DNA from: Zychaea mexicana
Lineage: Eukaryota; Mucoromycota; Mucoromycetes; Mucorales; Lichtheimiaceae
Length of the DNA stretch: 64,000 nucleotides
Assembly: GCF_025766255.1 (NCBI RefSeq)
Contig: NW_026516687.1
Coordinates: forward strand, 372,001 to 436,000
Direction: 5' to 3'
Shown here: positions 12,230-24,208 of the stretch, piece by piece
How the letters are laid out: every line of letters begins with the position of its first letter
How positions within the stretch are numbered: the first letter of the stretch is position 1
Made by a program: the position numbers and the translations under genes
The notes under the pieces: generated by a model
What the model was told of the DNA's origin: nothing
The model's input: only the letters and a program-made list of their open reading frames with translations
The model's database searches: none

Positions 12230-13703
12230 TTAATATCTGCCCTTGTAAATGGTAAGGTCGCTAATCACCGGCTTGTGATCACTACACACAAATCAAGACA
12301 ATCAATTATACTGTGTCTGTACCCAGCAAGAAGTGCTAAATGTGCGAGCATACATACCTAGACCACAACCCATTGTCGGTAAGCGTTCCAGCAACACGGA
12401 AGCTGTTGCTCTTCCATCCGCCATTGGAGCCAGCCATCACAAAGTCGATTCTGCTGTAGCTGTCCGTGCCATCAGGATCGGCAAACCCAGTGAATGTAGC
12501 ATAGTCACCACTTCTTCTTTCAGGCACAGTTTCCGCGATCAAATCCTTGAAAACGAATTCCTTCTCTTGTTGGTCGCTCCAGCTGTATTTTTCAGTGAAA
12601 GTCGAGTTCAGTTCCAATGGTTCAACTTGTCCAGTGATGACCTGGTAGCCCAATTGATCAGGTCGCGAGTTAAAGTCACCAGTGACAAACACAGGACGCT
12701 TAGTCTTGATGGCCTCATACTTGGCACGGTGCAAAATCAAGGAAAGACCATAACCACGTTGCTCGTCGGAAAGATGATCCAAATGAGTGTTCATGTAGGT
12801 AAATATGCCAGACTTGCCCTTGAACTGAGCCGTGGTGCAAATACGGGTGTTGCCAGCACCAGGGTACTGCATACGTGTTATATAAATAGCGAGGGTATCA
12901 GTATTGCTGAACTGAATCTTTAAAGCTATACCATGTGTATATAATTACAAAAATAAAAGTAATATTGGTAGTCTGTTACCTTGGAGGGTTCAAATGGCGT
13001 ATCGCTAAGCCAGAAGGTGTCCCACTCGATAAGCTTAGCAGCGGATCTGTGAGAAAAGCGTGAAAGGAAATACACTTAATGAGTACAAAATAATTCTCAT
13101 GTGTATGTACAACAAAGGCACTATGGCGATTGAGGCGAGAAGGTACCATAATATTTTACAACCTACTTTCTATAGAAAATCGGGCTATACTCGCCGTCTT
13201 CCTTTCCATCTTCGCGACCAACACCAATATTGGCATAATCGTTGCCAAGTAGAATCTCCAAATCATCCAATTGACGCTTCGTTACTTCTTGGAGACCTGT
13301 GTATCATTCAACATTTGCACGAAGAGGAGTGTTACACAATGCATCGAGAAAGCAGCCTAATCCATATAAGCTATGCAGAAAAAAAAAGAACAAAAAAAAC
13401 TAGCCATATAAATTTACCCATAAGATCGGCGCGGTCAAAGAGCAAAGTATTTGCTACGGCGATGCGGCGCTCGCTCCAGGGACGTTCAGCAGTGTTGGGA
13501 AAATACGACTCCGGGTCCGAAGGAAGTTCAGTTGGCAAACCAGCAATAGTTTCATCAACGGTAATAGAATCAGATAGGGCGTCCATGCGGATATTCCAGC
13601 TAACCAAGCGGATCTCATCGGTAGTTTTGGAGTTGGTAGGAGCAGCCATGGCGGTACCACCGGCAACCACCATCATCACAGCAGTAATAATTGGGAACTT
13701 CAT
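12230..13703 (-). CDS. secreted endonuclease/exonuclease/phosphatase family protein
   Basis: A DNase I-like-fold metal-dependent phosphoesterase. MKFPIITAVMMVVAGGTAMA at the start is a good signal peptide, which is why I prefer this start over the upstream in-frame ATG. Family motifs occur in order: LVSWNIR, LQEVTKRQ (metal-binding Glu), FYRKSAAK, NTHLDHLSDEQR (His), TGDFNSRPD (Asp/Asn), SRIDFVMAG, and SSDHKPVISDL (catalytic Asp-His) in the last exon. Five exons join cleanly in phase, and the protein ends IYKGRY at stop 12232-12230. All expected catalytic residues are visible, so it is probably active, acting outside the cell or in the secretory pathway on a phosphodiester or phosphomonoester substrate. 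The substrate cannot be told from sequence. It stands alone between the bromodomain-kinase gene and a gene-poor region. Confidence 0.9.
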
Positions 13704-16020
13704 CTGGTATATCTTGAAGAAGAGGAGGCTGGGGATTGCTTTGAGGTTGTTAAAGTACAGGAACAAAAAGAAAGCGGAAACTCTTTTTTCTCACTTATAT
13801 ATAACAATGCAAAATTGACACAAACTCATGTTGTACTGTGTATATTATCTCAATCGTTGCCATTAGCAAGTATACAAGATCGCCTTGTTGTGTCATGGCC
13901 AAATGTCCACTGACTGGAGCTCAATAGCGCACGTTCAGCATTAAGAACAGCTTTGTGTCACGATGCTCCAAAATCTCAACGGACTGCATTTCGCACGTGG
14001 ACACCCCAGGAGCCGTAAACGTGTTTGCGTTTCAATGCGTGCTCTTGACAAGTGCTACAGTTCGTCATAATATGTCAACTTTGTTTTTCAGCAATGTAGT
14101 AAATCAATTTGGTAATATACATTATCTGTGGTCGACCAGGCCGACGGCACGGAGAAGACATTGATGAGAACACGCCGATGTCACTAAATAATTCTTTAAC
14201 TAACGTCGCCCCATCATCCTCTTCACAGTTTACTTTTCAATCAACAATCCGAGGAATTGAAATAGCTGTCCCAACTCTGAAAGTATGCTTCCCATCTTAA
14301 TGAAGCTTGCGTAACCCGAGTAGTGAACGACAGTGACCACATGATCAATATCGACTGAAACCAAGCAAGACACTTTCATAAACATTAGAGCATGTCATTT
14401 AACCTGACAATAACATATTTAGAGAGCCATACCATAAAAATCTAAGCTGCAAATACTTAAAACGTTAAAAGGTATAGCGCATAATGTATGTACAGTACCA
14501 TTGGCAAATATTTACATTGTGGACAAACACGACCAATGAACCCAGTTTCGGGTTTTGACAGGATCGGCGTTACACGAAACATATAGATCTGGATGGGGCG
14601 CAATGCTCCCTTCACTGTTGCATAACAATAAAGTCGGTTTATGTAACAAAGCAACTTCGATTATATGGCGACTACCAGATAAAAACGAATATGATACATA
14701 TGATTTCTTGATACTGAGTTTAAGAGAAAGAAGGATCTATGTATTATTTTGTGTTTAGTGTTGACAGAGTGATGTGTACAGAACATGCGATATGTGCTCA
14801 TACTTTCAGTGTCCATTTTTTTCTCTAATTGACGAAATTAATTGCACAGACTCTTGGTACGTAATTATTGGCACATGGTACGCTTTGATGTGATAGGCTT
14901 ATTACGTTCACAAAGCACTCGTAAGTGATTTCTTTATTTGTTATTTATACTAAATGTATACAGTAGCTCCGCAGGTGCATTATCGTATCGTCATTTGATT
15001 GATGTAGTATTTGTCGCCTGATTACTATAATTAACCGCAACAAAACGTACTTTTTTATATCTCGTACAAAGTTATATATAGTTGACTTACTGTAGCAAGC
15101 TTCTTTCTGGATATAAGACATACAAAGAACCTGAAGGATAGAAAATTAAACACAATGATGTGATAAGGAAACAGAGAGGATATCATATATGTAAGGATTA
15201 ATAAGAGGTTTCTCGGCAATGCCTTCTCAAATGCAGTATTAAAACATGAGACAGTACCAAATTGTATGTACATTTATTGAGCATAATTGATGCTTATATT
15301 CTGCTTGTCTCGCTTTTTGGCACATTTCCCTCGCTAAAAGACAAAAAATTGTAACACTGTTTATATACACAATATTTAGCGTCCAAAATCTCAAATTACC
15401 GAAGGATACAAATGGCAATCCGTATCTTTCGGATGAAGTAGTTTGATTATCATGTAGAATCTCTAAAAGGATTCAATAATCATGCTGATTCCATCAGCGA
15501 TATTTATCTCGCCGCCTCTTAGAAACATTCTTGCCTTGGTCAAAGAGACAAGTTGCAAGGAGCTGTATCCTATTCTTTTATAACGTGATATTGGCCAGGA
15601 CTACCGATTGCATCTTCTTCCGTATGCTTCTTACCTTCAAGCTTTTCGTTGTCAGCGCATTTTATAAAAGCCAACATAAAATTTACTCTAATTTCGATAG
15701 CTTTTCTGTCTGCGTACATACAGCGTAGATGTATTGATGCTCGTATCTTCTATTTATTAAAAAAAATCAAGAGTTACAAGTTAGCTTCCTCAGTTCTTTC
15801 CATGTAATTCCAGCCACACATGGAGAGTGAGAGAGAAAGCGAGTACTTACGCAAAGCATTCTCCGAACTCACAGGGGACCACCAGCGCACTTTTGACCCG
15901 TGGCTGGGGTAAATGTTAATGACAGGACTTACTCCCGAAGGCTGCCTGGTGTGGAGAGTATGCCGTTCGCATGAAAAGATGCAACATCCGAAGATGGATA
16001 CGGAACAGCGGCTACTAGGC
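13704..16020. other. gene-poor intergenic region
   Basis: AT-rich sequence with only short, motif-free open frames on both strands. I found no splice-consistent gene, RNA gene or clear transposon here. Confidence 0.45.
13794..13803 (-). promoter_or_regulatory. candidate TATA box for the EEP-family gene
   Basis: Reading the minus strand, TATATATAAG lies about 90 bases upstream of the preferred start codon at 13703. Spacing and sequence fit a TATA element, and this also favours the MKFP start. It was found by eye only. Confidence 0.45.
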
Positions 16021-16025
16021 GATAC

Positions 16026-16240
16026 GGATTGTACAAGGGGGAAGGGAGGGGAGGGGAGGGGGATAAACTATATTAAGAACGCAATAGACGCTTTTAACGA
16101 CTTCCTGAGTTAGAGCAAGGGGAGGTGGGGAAGGGGGATAATATACAAAGGAGCAATAGAGATATAATATATGTACATAGCAAAGAAGAAGATGAGGCTT
16201 TTAACGACTTCCTCAGGTCTAAATCAAAGCAAAAGGCACA
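16026..16240 (+). repeat. imperfect local duplication
   Basis: Two diverged copies of a segment of about 90-100 bases follow each other. Each has a G-rich run (gggaagggggata type), an ATA-rich spacer and the shared block gcttttaacgacttcct at about 16090 and 16197. The second copy reads on into a short open frame (FNDFLRSKSKQKAH) that ends at 16341 and has no recognisable family. Confidence 0.5.
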
Positions 16241-16429
16241 CGCCACCGACGTCGAGATGGATGGACAGATCTTGACCACAGCCGATGGACTACTTGACAG
16301 GTCGGCTTCTAGAAGCGGGATGGCAGTAGAGCATCAATCTTGACCAGCATGGAGGTGTCTGTGCACTATCGCCATTCCGAGAAACAAAAGAGTCGAACAG
16401 ATAATGGGAAACTATTAAAACACACACAC

Positions 16430-17850
16430 AGAGAGAGAATCCTATCGTGCTATATCATACTTACTTATACTTCTACGATGAGACACAGGAGAGCCGATCA
16501 CACGGCCAGAGCAGAGCAGAGAATCGCAGCCAAGATAAAAACACTTCTTCTAGCTGAGAAAAGAAAGATCATATTGGGTTGCCCCACTGTGCTATCTTTA
16601 TATTTGACACGGCATGGCCATCATCCTCCATCCCAAGCCGGATGCAGCTATGCTTACATTTGTTTTGTCGTTTTAAAGAAAAGATGTAGACAGAGAAAGA
16701 TGGCTTCAAGCCAAATAAATTCCAAACAGATCACCTCAGAGCCTGCCTCTAATAGAAAAAAAAAAGCATTTGTGAGCAGCTGCGTACACGACATGTTACA
16801 CTTTTTGACATGTCATGGCAGACATCTTCCTGGTTATACGAACACGCAAGGGCAAACACAGGCACAAGCTTCTTTCCAACTATACTTGCTGTTATGGCAT
16901 CCTTGAGTTGGAGGAAGAGAGCCTTGAGGTAGAGAGAGGAAAAACAAGAAGAAAGGGTAAGAGAGAAAGAAAAATCTTGAGAGACTGCCATACTGCACAC
17001 GGCATGGTCAGGAATCCTTTCCCGTCACGCTGCTGCGCACACTGCACCTTTGACACCTAACAATGTTCAAGTCCCCTTTTGCTTATACTTACTATCTGTT
17101 ACTTGTCCGCCGGACACGATTAACCCAACCAGCATAAGGCGCCACCTAAAGTAGAAAGAAAAGAAGAAAGACCATACAGCATTAGAAAAATAGCAAATTT
17201 GGAATTGGGATTTGGCACAACCGCTGGGGATTCTCTAAGCAGACTGTTCTAAATATGCAGCTACTTTTGACACGTCATGGCTTGAGCACCCCCAAGAGAC
17301 ACTCGACTTCTCTCCAGCTCATGCTCACATTCCTTTTTCTACCGTACTTACAGCCGTTGCTTGTGCTTAAGGGTGGGGTGCAAACACCAACCGAACCAAC
17401 CGTTTCAAAAATTCAGAATCCTACAGTAGTAGCAGAGAAGAAAGGAGGATAACATTAGCGGCTGTATGCTCTACATACACTTCTTAAGAAACGTCAAAAT
17501 TCAGATCTTCTTTCGTATATCACATCCACATGCAAAATTTCAAAGTACACTTCATACTTTCCATATTGTACTTACACTTGCATTTGTGCTTTAAGAGCCA
17601 ACGTGAAGGGGAGAAGGGCCAGGTTAAGACGAGAAGAAGGTCTGTGTCAAAAAAGAAAGAAAGTGAGATAAACGGATCTTGAGAAATCACTGTATACTCA
17701 CAACCGGTTGCATACGCTCTTCTCACTCACCACCGTAAACATACACTCTCCGATCCTCTAATCCGTTCCAATGATACTTACATTGAATAGCTTTGGTTTA
17801 GAAACGTTGACGAGGAGGAAGAAGAGCGGCATGATTGCTGCGACCGCGCG
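16430..17850 (+). repeat. diverged tandem array, period about 200-260 bp
   Basis: A core like tacttacatttgttgcttgtg recurs near 16458, 16653, 16883, 17086, 17345, 17568 and 17774, so the spacing is about 195-260 bases. A second motif, tttgaca(c/t)g(g/t)catgg, precedes some cores (16603, 16804, 17265). A purine-rich aagaaagaaag block follows several. The units are strongly diverged, so this looks like an old satellite or a tandemly amplified element. Open frames across it carry no known domain. Confidence 0.5.
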
Positions 17851-18166
17851 GTTATATAATAGTAATGAACACACATGCTACGCGGCATTTGAGCCAGTTC
17901 AATATATTCAATCAGATTACTCTCTCACGTTCATGACGCCCCGAGGTGTGTGGCTCCTCCAGATCAGAAGATTTATTCTACATGAATGTATGACTATGTG
18001 AGTAGACGGATATCCCATCGAAGAAAGACTCAAGGTATAACCGTCATTAAAACAATATGATTCTCACTTCAAATCCTTCGACATCTGAGAAGTGTCATCG
18101 CTTTAAACATGCTGAATACAAGTAACAATACAAGTATCAACGTATTCACTACACTATGTATACAGG

Positions 18167-18581
18167 AGTATCCAAGATCTCATGAGACTTGACGATCCCG
18201 CGCTTATCAATGTTCCATTTGGTGGAAAAATCATGGTCTTTGGTGGTGACTTTCGCCAGGTATCCAACATTGTATCCTCTCTTCTACTTTGCATTCTTTA
18301 ACTATTGAGCGGTGTACTCACAGTAAAGTATTTAATAGTAGGTCCTTCCTGTGATACGAAATGCATCGCGCTCGCAAATCGTACAGCAGTGCCTAAACCG
18401 CTCATCAATTTGACCCACTGTCACCGTTCACCGCCTTGAAACCAACATGCACGTCCAACAAGCTGCCAACACCAATGATGCAAACGTGCTTCGCAAGTTT
18501 GCGCAATATTTACTTCGCATTGGTGATGGTGCTGAGCTGTTGGTGCCAATCACTGATGACAGAGTCCGGCTTCTAGATTGA
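18167..18581 (+). mobile_element. Helitron Pif1-like helicase fragment (broken)
   Basis: The frame reads IQDLMRLDDPALINVPFGGK, then IMVFGGDFRQ, the helicase motif that precedes strand-opening residues in Pif1/Helitron helicases. A GT..AG intron (about 18260-18350) joins in phase to VLPVIRNASRSQIVQQ, and the frame continues TVTVHRLETNM and FAQYLLRIGDGAE. A TGA lies where Helitron helicases normally have Trp before Pro. No Rep domain or upstream helicase motifs are adjacent, so this is a truncated, dead copy. It covers the part of the helicase that is missing from the larger Helitron remnant at 38.9-41.6 kb. Confidence 0.7.
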
Positions 18582-18788
18582 ATGCTCGTGCCACATCACA
18601 ACGTGGGATATACGAAAAAAAGAAGACATTAACACAAAATTGTCCTTGCCAAACGGACGACTAATAAGGCGGAGAAACTCGAATACGTGCCCAGTAAGTG
18701 GCAGATACCAGATACCAGTAACAGTGCCCGTTCATCTCCAGCCAAACCGAGGGCTTGACCATCACTGACTACTGGAGGCAGTGCTCTA

Positions 18789-19137
18789 CTATAGTCCGTC
18801 GTTCAAATCAATACTTCTCAACATCTTACCTTCGGGTACAACAATTACTGTATTGGAGGAAGAAAAAGAAAAAATCATTTCATAGCTGCCGTTCTCTGTC
18901 GGGTTCAAACTTTCCTTTTTAGGCATTCCATAATAAAACGCCTTCTCCACAATTATTTTTATTCTGCTCCTCAACTCCTGCAAATCCAAAATACTTTACC
19001 ATGAATTTGTCCAACTCCAATTTATCTAAAGGACGACTTGACCGCTTCCTTTCACGCAGGCGTGGGGAGAGGTATTTGGCATTGGACAGCTTAGAGAAAA
19101 TTTTGAAATAAGAAATAACCGTAAAATACCTTTCCAT
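18789..19137 (-). CDS. possible small gene, unknown function
   Basis: Two open pieces adjoin on the minus strand. One starts at 19137 (MERYFTVISYFKIFSKLSNA) and is rich in basic residues. The other runs to the stop at 18789 (IVEKAFYYGMPKKES, then VVPEGKMLRSIDLND). They differ in frame near 18985. Only a 22-base GT..AG segment would join them, which is too short to trust, so a frameshift is as likely. I do not recognise it, and it may be a relic next to the helicase fragment. Confidence 0.25.
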
Positions 19138-19192
19138 AATTTACAATTTAGACCCGTCCATGCAATTGAACCATTAGTTTTTCTCTCACGGG

Positions 19193-21675
19193 ATGACTTT
19201 TGTAAATTTATTATTCTTTCTTTTTAGTGTATTAAACAGGAATAGCTCATACTCATGTATATGCAACCAACGTTCTTCAATAGATCGTCGTCAGGAACAA
19301 ATTGACGCACGTTACAAGATTGACCACCGAGCCATACCGAATACACCTTTGAGATTTACAGAGCAAAAACGAAAGCGGGAAGAATTAGATAAAGAAAATA
19401 AGTTTGGCTTATCAGAAGAACACGCTAAAAAACTCACCCGTATTCATAGAGGACAAAGGTAAGGAAAGTTTTTGCTGCGCTATCAATCTCCCTTCTTTAT
19501 CTTTGTTTTTCTCTCTCTATAATAATACAACAATGATTTATTTCTTTAGGACAACGCTTCATGCTACGGAAGAATTCGTGATCAGGCCTTATATCGAAAG
19601 TCACGAAAAGCCATCACCCAAGCAGCAACAGCAACAAGAAAAACCTAAGCGACAACCAATGGGTGATAAGACAATGAAGAACACTCGTCAAAGCTCAGTA
19701 TCCACTCAATCAGTCAATTCAGCAGCGCCGAGATCTGTGGTTTCTATGCGATCGTCAGGGGCACAATCTAAACATTCGGCACACCCAACACTATCTATGC
19801 GTTTAAATGACGAAAACGCTATTGCGCACGACGAAATCTTAGACAACAACAAAAAGGAAACTTTGGCAAAGTCGGCACATTCTGCAACAAAATCTACAAC
19901 AGCTTTGTCTGAGCGCTCAATCCACAGTATTACGAAGAGTTCAATTGCAGATGACAAAAACAGCGTTGTCGATGAAGACACGAGTGACTTGATGACTTTA
20001 GCAAAGAAAACCGTCATGGAGCGCTTTCTTGGTGAACAATTTACAAAAAGTGAAATCAAAACCGGAGAAGCTGAACTGGGACAAGAGGATGATATCCGTC
20101 ATCATGACATCTCACAAAAACGGCAGCAACAACAAGTAGCGGAAATACGGACAGGATCAGCAAAAGATAGGGATGACATCGACAACAAAAGATCTCCAAA
20201 ATTTTCGCTTACTGAACCTTTGGAACATGACACCAGCGGTGGTGCAGCAACTGCCGAGCCTCTGGACGACGAAGGAATTGAAGCATACGCAGACAAGATG
20301 TCAGAACGTGACGCAAACGAAATGGTAACTCAGACCGATAATGGCAACAACAAGCACGATGATGATATTTCGCAAAAGCCATCGGCTCCTGCTGTCGCAA
20401 ACCTGTCGGATCGCGTGGACGAGCAACCTCATCAAACGCCGATGCATAAAACCCTTATGGATCCCAAACTCTCAACCTCTTCAGGCACAGACATGTCGAA
20501 ACACTATGATGATAGCCCGCTCCAAAAGTCGCCGATAGCAGATCCAGCACACAACGACGACGACCGCGATGAAAATAACGACAGGATTCAAGACCCCATA
20601 GATACGAATAATAACAACGATAATGATGACGATATGGATTTCGATATTGTCTACGACTACGGGGATGATAACTCAACAAATGTAAGTGCACCCATCGATC
20701 GTCGGGCCAGTAGTCCACAAGAACGGCGAGACCTAGAGGAGCAACAACATCAACAAGAGCAAGACAACCATGAACAACAGGGCAGTATGCTGCCAATGAC
20801 TCGCAAACCCAGGCGTGGCAAAGTCAGTTGGGACGGGATTGCTGTATCGAATCTGGTATCGACCCGTAGTCATTTGGATGAGGCTGCCATGGAAGCATTG
20901 CGGCAAGAGGTTTATGATGCCCTCAGAATCACCGCAAAAGCTTATCGAAACCGAGGATTTGTCCAAGCGTTGCGTGATATGGAGGTACTAGCCTTCCAAT
21001 GCGGTGAGGAATTCAGGTAAATTCGTTCTGCATGCTTTCTCTACCGTTTTTGGCTGCAATAGAACTGTCCCTTCTTCTGACACACGCACCACATTTTTGG
21101 CTTATTACTCTCTATGTATATTAAGAGGCCGTAACGAGTATCATCAAAGAGCTAGTGATATTACGGTGGGAAGAATCAAAGACGCGTTTAGTCATCAGGT
21201 AAGAGTTATTGATGCTAAAGGCAGAGTGCGTGCGTGATCAAAGTTATGATAATTACTCAAATGGATAACGAAATGTTCCTTTGAATGATAGGCTACGCTA
21301 TGCCGAAAGGTGGACGAGCTGAGATACAAGACCCAACGTGTCAAGGCTTTGCAGGACCAAGCACTCAAGCGAATGCTTGCCGCACAAACAGAGCGCCATA
21401 AGTTACATGGTCAATCAAGTCGTCTACACAAAGCGTATGAGAAGCTACACGGTACCAATGAGGTAATAAAATGAAAATTAAATGCACACACACGAAGGAG
21501 GGAGAGAGAGGTACTGCCAAAGAACGTGTTAATTTGGTAATAATATATATACATTTGCATACAACAGGCTGATACCGGACTGAGCGACTTTTTGAGTGAG
21601 CTTCAGAGTTTCGCAGTATCCACAACAGCAACAGCAACAACCACATCGACATCGACATCAGACAATCAATCATAA
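19193..21675 (+). CDS. acidic, disordered protein with C-terminal coiled coil, unknown function
   Basis: The N-terminal exon has a basic conserved-looking block (DRRQEQIDARYKIDHR, FGLSEEHAKKLTRIH) and joins at about 19459/19551. A long Ser/Asp/Gln-rich disordered exon follows, ending with VSWDGIAVSNLVSTRSHLD and the helical run LRITAKAYRNRGFVQALRDM. Three small exons (GRIKDAFSHQ; LCRKVDELRYKTQRVKAL; LSDFLSELQSF) extend a coiled coil to the stop at 21675. All joins keep frame. The first ATG at 19193 is the only in-frame one, but the hydrophobic start (MTFVNLLFFLF) may be intron sequence, so the true 5' end may be a separate exon. The layout resembles kinetochore or other scaffold proteins, but I see no diagnostic motif and assign none. 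Confidence 0.7.
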
Positions 21676-22383
21676 AACTTCCAGTCATAACATGGTAATA
21701 AATGTATATATTTAATTCTCACTTTCGATACCTATGAATACAAACCCCATGCAGCAGTAAACCATATTGCATTTATATGCCCGGGGCGGTAGCAAAGTGC
21801 GCACGAGTGTAGTGATTCAAAAGATACAACGGAGTTTTGCCTATTTTTTGAACTAGCATCCCCATTGTATACAAATGGGCGGCTTACAACTAGCTTAGTG
21901 GTAAGTAATCAATCGTTCTAGGTCTGAATGGCATACACAATCCAAGGCTCGTGTAACATAGTAAATGTAAGCTGCTATGCCAACTTTTACAAATATGTAG
22001 CAAGGATACCGAGGTTGTGTCTAATGTAAACTCTAGTTCATAATTACTCTATGCGGGCAGCGTAACTACATTATTGTTGATATAGTGTGTCCACTGTAAT
22101 TGTATAATGATTTAGATTTGACAAGCATGGCTCTGTTGTGCTGTGACGTCTGGAGAGAAAATGCTGCCCGCTCTGCGTCGGAGGTTGCAGAGCTCCCTCT
22201 TCTTTCCAACTTGTTTTTTTCCCTTTTCCTTTTGCTTTTCTTTCTTTCCTTTTCTTGTACTGACTTTTTTGACAACGACGACAAGAACAACCACTACCAA
22301 AACGCCCCTACATTTACACTTTATATTAATACAGCAAAGAAACACGACATATATATCTACGCTATAATCATTCCAAATCTACC
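21676..22383. other. intergenic and promoter of the F-box gene
   Basis: No gene is seen. A pyrimidine-rich tract (ctcttctttcc...tttcttt, about 22190-22255) lies 130-190 bases before the F-box start codon and is probably part of its core promoter or leader. Confidence 0.4.
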
Positions 22384-23853
22384 ATGCTTAATAGTCATAA
22401 ACAACCACCTATTCAGCGACTATCACCAGAACTGACACTCCAGCTTGTACTCTGTCTGGAAGCACGAGACGTGGTCGCGCTTGCTTTGACATGCAAACAT
22501 TTCTACGATTTTCTCTTAAAGAATGACAGTGTATTTGCTCGACTCGTTGAACGAGATTACGGAATCAACTATAAGCGCACGGATGGCGATCAAACCTGGC
22601 AGAGTTTCTACAAGGATCTGTGTACGCGTAACGCTCCAATCTGCTGCCGCCATCTCTCTCGAGTGCCAGACGAGCCCAATGAAACGAAACGCGTCATTTA
22701 TCGAGCAGCATTACAAACCACCGTTCGTTGCGACTTTTGTCATTCCGAAGACGCTGTTTTTCTTTCAATGAGCCCTTTTTCGGAAAGTCAAGGTACGAGG
22801 AAAAAGAACGAATAGATACCAATTTACAAGCTTATACAGAACAGCAAACAAACAGAAATGAAATGTTTTGCTTTGGAAGCAAAGGTGCTTTTTTTTATTT
22901 GACTGAATTCTCATATTGTTTTTCCTTACATTAGCGTGTCGCTCGTGTGTAAAAGTCAAGACTACCGAAGAACCATTCCCCGTTCAATTAGAAGTTGCAA
23001 CAGGAAATTTGTGGTGTATGGATGATACATGCTCACGCAAGGTAAAGAGAGAGAGAGAGAAAGTCACAACAGGAGTATAGCAACTAGCTTGAGATTATTT
23101 AGAGCTAACGTGGACATAAAAATAATGTGTATAGCTTGGAGATGAAGAAGCAAACTTGAACGAACAACACAAGGTCAAGACGGTAATGAACAACCTCAAG
23201 GATGAAAAGGAAGGATCACTAGACCGTCGACGCAAAGCCGAACACCTACTTTACGTCCAAGAGCTCCGAAGAGAGGACATGAAATTGAAACACTATCTGG
23301 TGGAGAAGCAATGGGGAAGAACTTGGATGTTATTCCGAACACGTAAGTAACTGAGACTCAGAGGCGAGCAACCTTCGTTGTAATGTGGTGTGAGTGATAA
23401 ACAAGGGCACTACCGGTAGCAGTAGTAGTAGTAGTAGTGGTTACAGGATCAATTCAATGTATCATCCAGTCTAACATCTTTGCTCACAATAGGCGAAGGC
23501 TCACCCTTACCAGGCAAAATCTCGAATCACAAGCTTGCTCGAAGCAATGGCTCACTGGATCCCAGCATAAGATTGCCCAATGACAAGTATCGTCCTTCTC
23601 CAGAAACGCATGCGGACATCGTCAGTGAAAAGCTGTGGTTGTATTTACAAAAGGCATATGGGGTTCAAGGCAAAGCATACAGTGAAGGTACGGGCTAGCG
23701 AAAAAAAAAACGGTTAAAGGGGGGAATAAGCAAGAAAGAGAAAAGATGTTCTGACTCGATACTTATGCAATAGATGATTTGCAATATCCGGAATACGGTC
23801 GATTGAGAGCATACATTGATGATTTCAAAACAAGCATCTTGGCTTACCCTTAG
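22384..23853 (+). CDS. F-box protein with Cys-pair zinc-binding module
   Basis: Likely a substrate-recognition subunit of an SCF ubiquitin ligase. Residues about 8-50 form an F-box (IQRLSPELTLQLVLCLEARD, LALTCKHFYDFL). Cys pairs follow: RCDFCHSEDA in exon 1 and ACRSCVKVK plus CMDDTCSRK in exon 2, suggesting a small zinc-binding domain split by an intron. Exon 3 is a charged helix. Exons 4-5 hold SEKLWLYLQKAYGVQGKAY, reminiscent of the W..L...YG end of DUSP domains, which is a weak similarity. Five exons join in phase, starting ATGCTTAATAG at 22384 and ending ILAYP at 23853. The target is unknown. Confidence 0.78.
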
Positions 23854-24208
23854 TTGTTCTATTTCCTTATGTACGATAATGTTACCACTTTTTCTTCCTT
23901 CGTTTGTCCCACTAAAACAACCAATTCCCTCGTACTTTATTTTTTCTTACTAGAAAAACCAGGATATGCAAAGTGTGTATATATTGTTTGGAGCGAAAGA
24001 GAGCAAGCCAGGGATGTGTGTGTGCTTTGCTGTTCTTGCTTCTGTCAGGGGAGAGATAGTGTGTGTGAAGGAGTAAAGATGTCATTGGCGAATGCGCTGT
24101 TTTCTGGAAAGAGTGTTGAGCTGTTGTGTGTGCATGGGTGGTGGGTGAAAATGGGGTTTATGTTTTGCGTGTAAGGTTGAAGAGGTATACAACATAGTTT
24201 AAGAACTA
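23854..24208. other. convergent intergenic region
   Basis: This is the space between the 3' ends of the F-box gene (+) and the BTB gene (-). It is T-rich near 23860-23950 and shows no gene. Confidence 0.4.
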
